From Dipteris shenzhenensis (taxonomy: Eukaryota; Polypodiophyta; Polypodiopsida; Gleicheniales), in NCBI GenBank assembly GCA_047967505.1, contig CM106538.1: a DNA stretch of 64,000 bases; one strand, given 5' to 3'. Shown here one piece after another: positions 54,377-64,000 of this stretch (position 1 is the first letter of the stretch; each line of letters begins with the position of its first letter). A program made the translations under genes and the position numbers. Under the pieces are notes generated by a model, which did no database searches, was not told where the DNA came from, and saw only the letters and a list, made by a program, of their open reading frames with translations.

Positions 54377-57300
54377 GTTGTCCATCATATCTTGGAATGT
54401 GAGAGGACTGAACAGCCGCAGATTTATCTCAGATGCGGATGGTCGTAGATTGGGAGTTCCTAGATTGCAGTTGCTTAGGGACTCCCTTCGGTTTATTTCC
54501 TCAGGGTCCCCTCTAGACATTGTGCTTATCTAGGAGCATAAGCTCTCCCAAGACAGGATTGACAGATGCAGATCCTTACTCAGAGGACAGAGCCGGACTT
54601 ATTGGAGCCCAGCGGATGGCACGAGGGGAGGAGTTTGCATTTCGGTTTCAGCTAGGTGGGCCTCAGAGATCACCCAAGAGGGTACACTAGTGGAGAGCAG
54701 AGCATGCTATGTTATTCTTCATATTGAGAACACATCAGTTGGTGTTCTTAATGTGTATGCTCCCACGGATCCAGCTCACATACGTGCTTTTTGGAGACAG
54801 CTTAGAGAGTCCCTTCCTCAGGCAGACACCTGGATTGTTGGAGGTGACTTCAACATGGTTGAATTCACTGAAGACAAGTCGGGTCAGACAGAGGGTGGCC
54901 TTTCCGACAGGGAGAGAGTGGAGTGGGATAGTTTTGTTTTGCATGTTGGACTTCATGATGCTGCTCGATTGGACGACTTTCGTCAATTGGCAAACAGTCT
55001 TCAGTTCTCTTGGTCTGGGGTTTTCCATGGCTCTCTTTCTTTGGTCAGACTTGACAGGTTTTATATTGGCCATTGGGGTCAGGCCAGAGGAGGACAGATT
55101 GGGATCCGCCCGGGTTATGTTTTATCTGACCATGCTCCAGTCCTATTACAGATTCTTCCTACCTCTTGATTGGAGAGCACAGGCTCTGTCAGAGTTCCGG
55201 ACTTTGTTTTTCAGGATACAGAGTTCGTGGAACAGTTGAGAGAGACTTGGTTGTCAGTGGACACTCCTGTGGATTAGGGCTGGTTGTTGTGGGTAGAGAG
55301 GGCTCTGGCTAGAGTCAGCATGGCCTGCCAGTTGAGGGCAAAAGAGGAGAAGGAAAAGCTCAAAATCAGAGATCGGAATGCAAGAGCAGAGGTATCCAGA
55401 CATCAGAGATTGATTCAGAGTTTTCCTCATTCTCTTTTCATTAGAGGGCAGCTTTCGGAGGCTCAGGAGAGACTAGAGGAGATTCAGGGCAGGAGGGCCC
55501 AGTTCAGGTTTTACTCTCAGTAGACTTTCTGGATTCAGAAGGGGGATAGATGTTCTAGAGAATTCTTCAGGGCAGTGGGTCAGAGATACTCTTCGGACAG
55601 CCTTCGTAGACTTGTGGATGAGGCTAGGTCTTTTCAGACGGCGGACCCTCACCGTCTTGTTGAGATCACTTCTGATTTTTACCCCACTCTTTACACCGCC
55701 GATCCGGTCACCGAGGGGATGATCAGAGCCAGAGAGGAGATTTGGAGCCATGTCCCCCTCATGGTCTCAGACAGGATGAGTCATGTTTTGGATAGCCCAC
55801 TATCACTCTTGGAGATCACGGATGCGTTACATGAGCTGCCCAGAGACAGATGCTCGGGGGAGGACGGTTTGTCGCCACTTCTTTTTAGAGCTCTTTGGGA
55901 TACGATTGGGCCTCATCTACTCTCAGCCTTTTCAGAGGCTCTTGATTCAGGATCTTTGGGCGAGACATTATGCACAGGTTTGATTTGTCTTATCCCGAAA
56001 GGGGGAGACAAGACAGTCCTTCGTAATTGGAGACCCATTACACTTTTAGGGACAGCCTACAAGATCCTAGCAAAGACCTTGGCTCTTCGCCTAAAGCCTA
56101 TGCTACCAGATATCATCAGAGCTGCTCAGACAGGATTTGTCCAAGATCGGAGTATCTTGGATAACATCTTCACTTTTTGGGAGGCCACTCACTGGGCGAA
56201 GGAGAGTCAGCAAGAGATTGCAGTTCTTCTCCTCGATTTTGAGAAGGCTTATGATAGGGTGGATTGGGGTTTCTTGGAGGGCACTATGAGGAGGCTAGGC
56301 TTCAATGATAGATGGATTTCTTGGGTCTCCTCACTTTACTCCCACTCCTCTAGCAGGATGGTGGTCTGTGGAGGCAGAGGACCGGCTTTTCAGCTATCCA
56401 AATCGGTACGACAGGGATGCCCGCTTGCACCTTACCTTTTCCTTTTCGTAGCGGAGGCTATGGGATACTTTATGTAGGCTACCAGTCATGGCACTTTGGG
56501 CCTTCATCTACCTATCCGGCAGGAGCAGGAGCTTCTGGACACTGAGTTTGCTGATGATACGGCACTGACAGTCAGAGGAGATGCATTTAGTCTTGCTACT
56601 GCTGCGGATGCAATTGACAAGTTCTGCCTAGCCTCAGGGGGACTTGTCAATTGGAACAAATCAAAAGGCATCTGGATTGGAGCTCAGCAGGATACACCAG
56701 CATGGGGAGGAGACAGAGGCTTTGTATGGATACCCAGAGGCACCTCCACGAGATATCTAGGCTTCCAGGTTGGCATCGAGGTGTCCTCGACGCAACAGTT
56801 TGCCCCAGTTCTTGAGAGTATCCGGAGAAAGCTAGCCTACTGGAGTACGGCTAGACTCTCTTTGGCCGGAAGAGCGCTGGTACTCAACCAGGTTCTACTA
56901 GCGACTATGTGGTACGTTGCGTCATGTTGGTGCTTTCATGCTAACTCGATCCGTCAGGTGAGGAGATTGCTCCGGAACTTCCTGTGGAGTGGTGGTGACG
57001 GTTCTGAGGACACTAGGGCCAGGGTTTCATGGGATACTATCATTTTACCCGCCTCGCAGGGAGGACTTGGAGTTCTTGATCCTGAGATGTAGAGCAGGGC
57101 CCTTTTAGTCAAACTTCTTGTTACAGGTTTGACTCCAGGAGATCAGCCGTGGAAGTAGTTCCTACTGCATGGGATTCACCAGTGCATCCCCAGAGCAGCA
57201 GGCCAGTGGGCAGGTAGAGTCAGTTGGATCTTCCTGACGGACCAGCATTCTCAGCCTTCCTCACCACTAGTGAAGAGGCTTATTCAGATATGGGATCATT

Positions 57301-58832
57301 TTAGACAACACCTCATCAGAGCAGTTCCCTCCTCCAGAGAGGAAATTGCCCGACAGTCACTATATCATAACCCCCTGGTTCGGTATCAGGGATCTTCCCT
57401 TGGTACATAACTTAGGACTCCTTTGGCCAGATGGCATGCTCAGGGGGTTGTGACAGTTGGAGATTGGTTTAGGGGAGGTGTGGAGATGTCAGAGGAGGTG
57501 ATCAGAGATAGACACGGGCCACTTGGACAGATTGCTGCCACCAGATTACTGATCATGAGAGCTATTCCTTAGAGGTTGAGGGATATGCTTACAGATCCAG
57601 AGTATGTTCATCCCATCTCTACTTGGTCAGGTTGTTTTAGTGAGTCTGGGCTATGCATTGGAGTTCGTTTAGGACCGGAACCGTTTACTTATTTTGAGAC
57701 GGATTCCTCTCACAGATTGTATCCCACTCAGCCACTGGATCGACAGGAGCTCCTTTGGCAGAGAGTCAGGGTCATTGGTTGCCTGGGTAAGGAATGGGCC
57801 ACAGATCCGTCTAGGTTGACCATTGCAGAGGATCCTAGATGGAGACTTTGGATTTTTCAGGGTCGACCTCTTGCGGAGCTCGACTGGGACCCAGGTGCGT
57901 GGGCGTGGCCTGCTCCAGTGGCAGGCGCTCGTCCTCTTCCTTTTTTCCAGTACTCGACGAGGGCAGGTTACAGGCTTCAGTAGAGAGACTCTCATCATCT
58001 ACCATCTGCCTCACAGCATTGGCACGCACAGGGACTTACTGCAGAGCTCTTGCAGAGCTACTGGACTCACTTTTGGGGCATCAGTAGAGCCAGGAAAGTC
58101 TCCTACTTCCTTTGGCTCACTATTCATAGGGGTATTCCTGTGGGTACTTGGCTTCAGCAGATGGGTAGACCCTCCTTGTGTATGCGTTGTCAGCTTGCAG
58201 AGGAATCTAGTAAGCATTGTTTATGGAGCTGCCCCAGCTCTAGAGTGGTATGGACAGGTATCTTCAGGTTGTTCTCATATGTTACATCCGAGTCCTTTCT
58301 TATGACATGGGGTGCTGCCCTTTGGGGGAGAGGATCTGGAGCCTTTGCCCTCTATGAGTGAGAGCCAGGAGACCACGGTTTCTTCATGCAGTGTCGCCAG
58401 AGATGGGGTCCCACTGATGTTAGCATCATGGAGCCACAGGACTTACTTTTGATACCAGTACCAGCTCAGGATTCCAGGCCTACTTCACCTGCAGGTTCAG
58501 CCTGGGAGGTGATTTCTAGCATTACCCTATGGCGGATATGGTGTTCGCGATGTTCTTTTGTCCTTGGGGGTCATTTATGCACGGAGGCTGACATTCTTGC
58601 TTCCATTTGGGCGGAGATTATCTTCACTCTCAGGAGTCAGTGGGAGCGGTGTACAGGCACCTCTTTGGCAGCTCGTGGGAGACTTTTATCCTTCATGAGG
58701 ACATGGGACTGCTCATTATTTTTTCATTTGACCCCTTTTGGGATGTCGTGGCATTTTAGACCACCACCATGGCTTTTTTGCCACATTGTTGAGGCTAGGG
58801 ATAGAGTACTTTCTCTCCCACCTGTTGTATGA
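54369..58832 (+). pseudogene. L1 ORF2, second and fuller copy: EN, RT, zinc domain
   Basis: The ATG at 54369 overlaps the ORF1 stop as in the first copy. Endonuclease motifs: SIISWNVRGLN, a TAG at 54531 just before the catalytic EHKL, VGGDFNMVEF, and SDHAPVLLQI (about 55125). RT: WRPITLLGTAYKILAKTLAL (about 56029), LLLDFEKAYDRVDW (motif A), VRQGCPLAPYLFLFVAEAM (motif B), EFADDTAL (motif C, about 56547), GLVNWNKSKGIW and RYLGFQVG. The C-terminal CMRCQLAEESSKHCLWSCP (about 58180-58240) is the zf-RVT zinc domain, followed by TLWRIWCSRCSFVL and a stop at 58832. Several in-frame TAGs and one frame change make it inactive. The protein nicks target DNA and reverse-transcribes the LINE RNA there. Confidence 0.93.
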
Positions 58833-58873
58833 TTCGTTTTGAATGGAATATATCACTTTCTTGTTTAAAAAAG

Positions 58874-58885
58874 AAAGTGATTGTA
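58874..58885. repeat. LINE target-site duplication, right copy
   Basis: AAAGTGATTGTA after the A-rich tail; it also pairs with the preceding CACTTTCTTG of the LINE end. Confidence 0.85.
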
Positions 58886-61506
58886 TTGTCTTTTACTTTT
58901 AATATGTTTGCCTGCCATAAGCTATCCAGACGGGAAACTCCCAACAAAACGCGCTACAATAAAATATGTTGCCGAAGGGGAACTTTAGAATCCCAAATAT
59001 GGTGTAATCTCTTCCGCCACCACTTTGCAGGTTGGGTCCGAAGCCCAAGGTGAAGGAAACAAAACTTTATACAATGCCGATACCGTAATATGAGACAGTT
59101 TTAGTGGACGGGATGTGGGCACTGAAGGCTGAATAGTCCAGTCCTGAAGCCTGTCTTCAATCTCGAGTGGAGGAACCGGCATAAAAGGCTAAAGCATAGA
59201 ATCATCAATGGTATGCCACACAGGACGATAATGCATCCCCAGACCATATTTTGCAGCTGCCTAAGGAAAAGAAAGGAGAGTACCATTATCATGAATGACA
59301 TCTGCCACCGAATAAATACCTTTGAAAGTGAGAAAATAGGAGCGTCTAGGCTCCTGCACCGCAAGAGGCAGATCAAAAGATCTAGACCAATGTATGCTTT
59401 CAGCTCTGAAAGAGTTGCCTTGCATAGAATCATGACCATGCCATTCCAAATGGGAGAGAATGTGCTTCCAATCCAATAACAGTTTAGAGACAAAAGGACA
59501 GCCTTTGATCTTGCCCTCAATAGAACCAAAGAGAAAGTCCCATTGCGCCACTGCGTGGGCTGCCAATGACCAAAAGCAAGGGTGGTGATTTGCAAAAGCA
59601 AGAAACGGATCATGGCAGCCTAGGGCTAAACACCATGCATGAACTATAACGTCAATTTCCCTTTATGAGGAAGGATATGAACATGAATATTTAGAATGTT
59701 CAAGCCCCCATGCATCTTGGGTGAACATAAACGAGACATTGAAAGCAAGCATAAAAACTTTACTTGGCATGTTTGGAACGTCAGAAAGTTTCCATTATGA
59801 TGGACATGAGAGAAGCAATATCTGTCTTGCCAAACATGATACAAAGGCAAGTAGAACTGAACGTATGCCACTTAAATAGATTGCACTATCCGGAGCCTAA
59901 CATGCAATGGCCAAGTCACCAATTTCTAATATTCAAGCTTCTTTTTCAAAATTTCAAGAACCCGGTCTGTTTGTTGATGACCGGATCCAACCCAAAGGAT
60001 AAGCCAAGTGACGAACTAACTGAGTAGGCAGAACAATCTCCCCCACCCATAAAAGACTATGCCAGTCTTTAGCATGCAATGCCAAGAGCTTTGATTCCTG
60101 AAAATTGACATGAAGACCAGCAGCCATGCCATATATAGAGAGAGCATGCATAAGGGAAGAAAGGTCTATCTTAGTATTCTTCGAGGTAAAAAAAGAATCA
60201 TCAGTATAAGCTTGAGCAATCATTGGGCGACTCCCTTGTATTTCCAAACCATGGAGCATATTAGTAGCCACCAAGTGATCCATGTATTGAAACATTGGGT
60301 GTGTGGCAATAGCATACAAAAGTGCACTGAGCGGACAGCCTTGGCGAACAGAACTACGAAGAGTCCAAGTCTCCAAGATATCCCCCGACAAGATACAAGC
60401 AGCGTGCCTGTCACTGTAGACTCTAGAGCCAATATATGACATGCTGCATTCTGTGCCCAAAACCCAATGCTCTCATGGTCTGCGAGATAAAATCTCATTG
60501 GATAGTGTCAAATGCTTTAGCAATATCAACCTGTAGCAATAAGACATCCTGCTCAGTGTATTTGGCATATTCTATGCCAACATATGCATTGGCAATGCTA
60601 TCTGTAATATGCCGACAAGGAATGAAACCATACTATGCGATTGACATGATGCAATAAAAGGTCTCTTGCTGAAAGAACCTCATGAATAGAAAAATCTGCA
60701 TGCCCAAAGTGTCGAGACAAACAATCAACACAAACTTCAGCAAGTTGTGCTCGAGAAGAAGTCCAAACCCCATCAGGCAAGCGAACTCTGCATCTATTTT
60801 CAGATTCTCGCTTGTGATGTAAACTCTTGAAGAACTCTTCAGACGAGCAGCCTTTGTCCAAAAAAGCCTTTTGCCGTGCCCTAGTCTCCCACTTAACAAT
60901 TTTCCTGTGATCAATGGATTGGAGACAATGTTTTGCCTAGCATAAGGACGTATTTTCTTCAACTAATAGAGCATGAAAGTGGCTGAGCTCAGTCAAATAT
61001 TGACAAATGCTTTTGGCCTGAGCAACAGTCTCTCAAAAATTTCATATAATTTTTTCCATATTCACGAATAACTGCTTGCATTGTAGCAACAAAAGCAGTC
61101 CAAGCATAATCAATGTTAATGAGACTCTGATGTGAAAGAGGCTGAAAGGCATAAGAAACCATAGCCTTGAAAGTATCATGCCCGAGGTAACTATTATTGA
61201 TAATGAGGATCCTTTTTTGTGAGAGCCTGTCATCTGACATGTCATGAAAAGATATCCTAAGCCAGAGAGGAGCATGATCTGAGTATGTGAAAGCATAATC
61301 ATATTTTGCAAGTAAAATTATCAGAATGCTGTGGATCAACTCAATACCAATGATCCAAGCGAGCCTGGTAAGAGGACTGTGCATTATGTTGAAAGGTAAA
61401 ACCAGGCTGCATGGGCTGTAATTCTTTCCAAATATCAAGAAGAGCAACATGGAGTAAAAAATGAGACCAACTCTGCCTTTCAGAGGCCAACATGTGAGTC
61501 TCACAC
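58886..61506 (-). mobile_element. Minus-strand LINE relic (endonuclease end, RT, C-terminus)
   Basis: On the minus strand: YSDHAPLWLRISFHDM (endonuclease end, about 61290), then EYGKNYMKFLRDC. RT follows with GCSSEEFFKSLHHKRE (about 60850), LLLQVDIAKAFDTI (motif A, about 60538), SVRQGCPLSALLYAIATHPM (motif B, about 60350) and AQAYTDDSFFTSK (motif C, YTDD instead of YADD, about 60212). LHVNFQESKLLAL comes next. Further down are WIGSTFSPIWNGM-type C-terminal frames and RLQDWTIQPSVP (about 59147). It has many stops and frameshifts. It differs in sequence from the L1 at 48.9-58.9 kb, so it is another LINE family. The upstream endonuclease is cut at about 61506 by a second truncated LINE. Confidence 0.85.
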
Positions 61507-61860
61507 ACACTTTTTTTTTTTTTTTTGGGTGAAACCAGTGACTATAAAATTAACATAAAATCAATGTACATGACATTAGACTCCAAAAGAGAGCCTAATG
61601 GAAGCACTCAAAAACAGTGAGAAAACACTTCAAGGCTAGTAGCATCCAAATCCCTCACAGCATAACCATCATATAAAGATTGCTTGAGGGACATTATGAA
61701 GAAAGCATATGCTTGAGGGAACTGTTGTCCCATCCTAAAATGCCATCTCTGTGTCCAAATAGTCCATAGTACCCAAAAACGAGCCCAGTGAAAGAAAAGG
61801 AGGAATGGAGACATCTGAGATGAGAAGCATCTAAACATCCAGAAGAGTGTGAGCAAAGAG
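61507..61860 (-). mobile_element. 5'-truncated LINE 3' end
   Basis: A T-run at about 61507-61527 followed by GGGTGAAACC is the reversed poly(A) end of a minus-strand LINE. The 61856-61608 frame reads FFHWARFWVLWTIWTQRWHF and RMGQQFPQAYAFF, a plant LINE C-terminus. It is inserted at the upstream edge of the preceding LINE and looks like the 8.7-kb fragment in structure. Confidence 0.65.
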
Positions 61861-61953
61861 GGAGAAGACCGAGATCGTAGGAGGAGCTTCGTCTACTACT
61901 GCCCCCCGCCTTCGTCCGTCGCCATCAGCCACCCCTGGCAGCGCCCTGCCCCT

Positions 61954-62053
61954 TAGCCGCGATCTGCTCCTTGGCAGTGACCTGTTGCCTAGGCTTCGCA
62001 GGTTAGCCGCGATCTGCTCCTTGGCAGCGACCTGCTGCCTAGGTTGTGCAGGT
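61954..62053 (+). repeat. 50-bp tandem duplication in the L1 5' UTR
   Basis: TAGCCGCGATCTGCTCCTTG starts at 61954 and 62004; copies differ at a few positions. L1 5' UTRs often carry such promoter-region repeats. Confidence 0.9.
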
Positions 62054-62551
62054 TTCCCTGCAACGCGTCGCCTCCCCTTGCCTGCTCGAGTTGCGCCTCC
62101 TCTCAGCCCGTTTGGCTGCTGCAGGGGCGCCCTAGTGGTCGAGCCCCCCTTAGCCTGTTCGCGTTGCGCCCCCCCCTTCAGCCCGCTGTGCAGGTCGCGC
62201 CCTGCTGTGCCTTCTTCAGGTCGCCCCTTCTGGCTGCCTTCTAGGACGCCCTTCAGGCCGTCAGTAGCTGCCGTCTGCCCCCTCCCTTGCACCTCAGGTT
62301 GGGCTTCAGGGCCCTCTTCCAGGACTGTTCTGCGTGAGTTCCAGGGAGCTGTGTTCCTGGGCTGCTTCCAAGCATTGGCGGAGGTTTTTTTTGTTTCTGC
62401 ATTGAGCGGTCTGTTGTCATTCCTCGCAGGCTGAAGTTGGGAGCATTCTTTAACCAGGGGGTTTTTTGGGATTCTAGTGGTTGGTTGCGAGTTCTTGGTG
62501 GGTATTTTCAGCAGAGATAGCTCCTCCCCTCAGGACAGCGCAAGCTGAGAC

Positions 62552-63410
62552 AATGGAGGACACTAATGCCACTCCTGTCGCCGAACCTGAGGTAGCGGAG
62601 GAGGGTTTTCGTTTGACGCACATCATTGGCTTTCTCCCCGGTAGAGGCCAACAGTTACGTGATTGGGTGTACACCAGCATGGCCTCATTGGGTGTCTCAG
62701 TTATAGTTTTTCGATTGCTTAGTAGAGGATACTTTTCTTTTGGCCTTCAATCCGCAGAGCAAGCTCAAAGAGTACTTATGAGCTCTCCGATTCAGTTTCA
62801 GAGCAGAGTCATCCATTTGTGGCCTTGGCGAAAGCACTTCAGTACTACATCCCCGGGACCGCGTCAGGTCTCTTTTTGGATGCTTTTCCCTGGACTTCCT
62901 GATGAGGTTAGCTCTTGTCGCAGAGCTGTGGAGCATATGGCTAGCGTGGCAGGTACAGTCATCCCATCAGGCGCTAGACTTTCCTATGCTCAGTCACTTG
63001 TTGGTACGGGTGTTACGAGGGTTAGACTCACTTCAGAGTTCCCCCCTCCTCGACCTTTGCCTACTTTGATTTCGTACTCCACGAGAGATGGGGTCCAGAT
63101 GCAGTAGAAGGTTTTGTACGAGGGGCTTCCTGATCAGTGTCTTTTCTGTCGGAAGAGAGGTCACTTTATTAGGGATTGCCCTAGTCGTAGGCCTCGTTCA
63201 GAGACTCCGGATCCTTCTCATCCTACGAGAGACCCAGAGCCTTCAGTTCAGCCTCCAGGGGTCTCTGAGCCTGCTTCGACTCATTTAGCAGAACGAGAGG
63301 AGACTCCTCTGGGTGGGCCTCCAGTGGAATCAGAGGACCTGGAGGTGCCTCCAGTGCAACAGCTTTCACAGAGAGCTCGGAGGAGACGGAGACAGAGGGA
63401 GAGCCAGTAG
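62552..63410 (+). pseudogene. L1 ORF1 of the second copy
   Basis: The ATG at 62552 gives MEDTNATPVAEPEVAEEGFR, shorter by about 17 residues than the first copy. It continues LTHIIGFLPGRGQQLRDWVY, FRLLSRGYFSFGLQSAEQAQ, VIHLWPWRKHF, MLFPGLPDEV and SYAQSLVGTG, then a TAG at 63105-63107 where the first copy has CAG. The same frame resumes with the knuckle CLFCRKRGHFIRDC (about 63138-63180) and an acidic proline-rich tail to a TAG at 63408-63410 (again CAG in the first copy). Apart from these two stops the frame is open, so this copy is the better guide to the ancestral protein. Confidence 0.88.
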
Positions 63411-63446
63411 CACGAGCAGCCCTAGGTACGAGCTCACATATGGCAG

Positions 63447-63733
63447 AGTTGAGACTTATGTGCAGAAGAACTCGGAAAGGGATGCAGAGGACCATCCGCA
63501 GGCAGGTCTTAACACGATGCAGGAGACGGTCGCTCAAGGAGTCGAGTCACTTGTGCAGGAGACCCCGGAAAGGGGAGTTGTAGAGGACCATCCGCAGGCA
63601 GGTCTTGACACGTGCAGGAGACGGTAGTTCAGGGTGTCGAGTTACATGTGCAGGAGACCCCGGAAAGGGGAGATACAAGGGACCATCCACAGACAGGTCT
63701 TCTCACTGAGCAGGAGACAGTAGTTCAGGATTT
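63447..63733 (+). repeat. 32-residue repeat block in the second L1 copy
   Basis: Three roughly 96-bp units (near 63447, 63541 and 63635) with CAGGAGACCCCGGAAAGGGG and CATCCGCAGGCAGGTCTT cores. Small length changes break the frame here, unlike the first copy. Confidence 0.85.
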
Positions 63734-64000
63734 GATGACACTAGACACCACTACCCCGGAGTCTCAGATATTGGTTACGGAGACAATTTTTCAGCAGGAG
63801 ACTGCTCAGGCTGCAGTTACGGTGATGGATGCCTCTCCCCAGCAGCCCGTCGAGAGAGTGGTATTTTATGACACAAGTCAGAGTCACGTCCCAGGATCTC
63901 ATGCGCCTGTACGAGGTTCCCTCGAGACCCCTTTCACAGCCCCGTCGCACAGTACCTTCCTTGTTGCTATGCGGAGCGTCCTTTTGGATACCCCTCCCAG
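63734..64000 (+). pseudogene. Start of the L1 ORF1 C-terminal domain, second copy
   Basis: The sequence around 63895-64000 (RLYEVPSRPL-type reading, then FLVAMRSVLLDTPPS) matches 50734-50834 of the first copy. It is cut by the window end. Confidence 0.7.

Larger units (their letters stand above)
48864..58873 (+). mobile_element. L1-type LINE insertion with internal tandem duplication
   Basis: A plus-strand L1-like element: 5' UTR, ORF1 (RNA-binding-like with CCHC), ORF2 (endonuclease, RT, zinc knuckle), ending in TTTAAAAAAG. Identical 12-bp flanks (AAAGTGATTGTA) show one insertion event of the whole block. Inside, 51070-53788 and 53789 onward are head-to-tail copies of the ORF1 C-terminus, endonuclease and RT. 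The first copy also lacks about 632 bp of RT relative to the second. Both copies share nonsense codons, so the element was already dead, or copied from a dead source, when it duplicated. A second family member begins near 61.9 kb. Confidence 0.88.
61861..64000 (+). mobile_element. Second copy of the L1 family, 5' part
   Basis: GC-rich 5' UTR (61861-62551), then ORF1, the 32-residue repeats and the start of the ORF1 C-terminal domain. It runs off the window in sequence matching 50803-50834 of the first copy. The UTR region 62295-62470 aligns with 48910-49070. Copy-specific differences include a missing segment after AEPEV in ORF1. Confidence 0.88.

Overview
This is nuclear DNA from a land plant with a large, repeat-filled genome. 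A gymnosperm or fern is my guess, but nothing in the window proves the lineage. The evidence is one spliced X8-domain gene, one multi-exon coiled-coil gene with multi-kilobase introns, and old nested Ty1/copia, Ty3/gypsy and L1-type LINE elements carrying plant-type domains. I see no bacterial, organellar or rRNA features, no CRISPR array and no intact tRNA gene.

Layout. 1-7.2 kb: decayed retroelement pieces on the minus strand (gypsy Gag with a CCHC knuckle, a displaced RNase H, another knuckle remnant), a tRNA-like SINE head and CA-rich simple repeats. 8.7-9.0 kb: the 3' end of a 5'-truncated LINE. 11.3-12.5 kb: a small secreted X8 (callose-binding type) gene with three exons, apparently intact. 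13-18 kb: AT-rich DNA with short tandem duplications, a Gag-like coiled-coil remnant and a perfect 32-bp hairpin. 18.3-21.4 kb: a dead DNA-transposon-like gene with a DGAxxQFK...HGKGEHD signature, with a partial inverted relative at 39.3-40.5 kb. 21.5-24.3 kb: small repeat arrays.

25-38.9 kb is a retrotransposon nest. It holds a plus-strand gypsy Gag-protease, a minus-strand copia pol (integrase, RT, RNase H) with primer binding site and LTR remnants, a minus-strand gypsy (Gag, protease, RT, RNase H, HHCC start) invaded by a plus-strand gypsy Gag that itself carries an inverted copia LTR, and a copia Gag with tandem LTR/primer-binding-site segments. 41.2-45.2 kb holds the coiled-coil gene (seven proposed exons). 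46.4-48.7 kb: an inverted pair of copia LTRs leading into a copia Gag cut off just before its protease.

48.9-58.9 kb is one L1-type LINE insertion bounded by a 12-bp target-site duplication and carrying an internal head-to-tail duplication. 59-61.9 kb: two minus-strand LINE remnants. 61.9 kb to the end: the 5' part of a second copy of the same L1 family.

Only the X8 gene, and probably the coiled-coil gene, look like functional host genes. The rest is a record of transposition and decay. In the L1 copies, nonsense codons are often TAG where a sister copy has CAG or CAA, as expected from deamination of methylated CHG sites. The least familiar items are the DNA-transposon-like family with two inverted copies, and the L1 family whose ORF1 carries a 32-residue repeat block and a large C-terminal domain I do not recognise, ending in an ORF1-stop/ORF2-start overlap.
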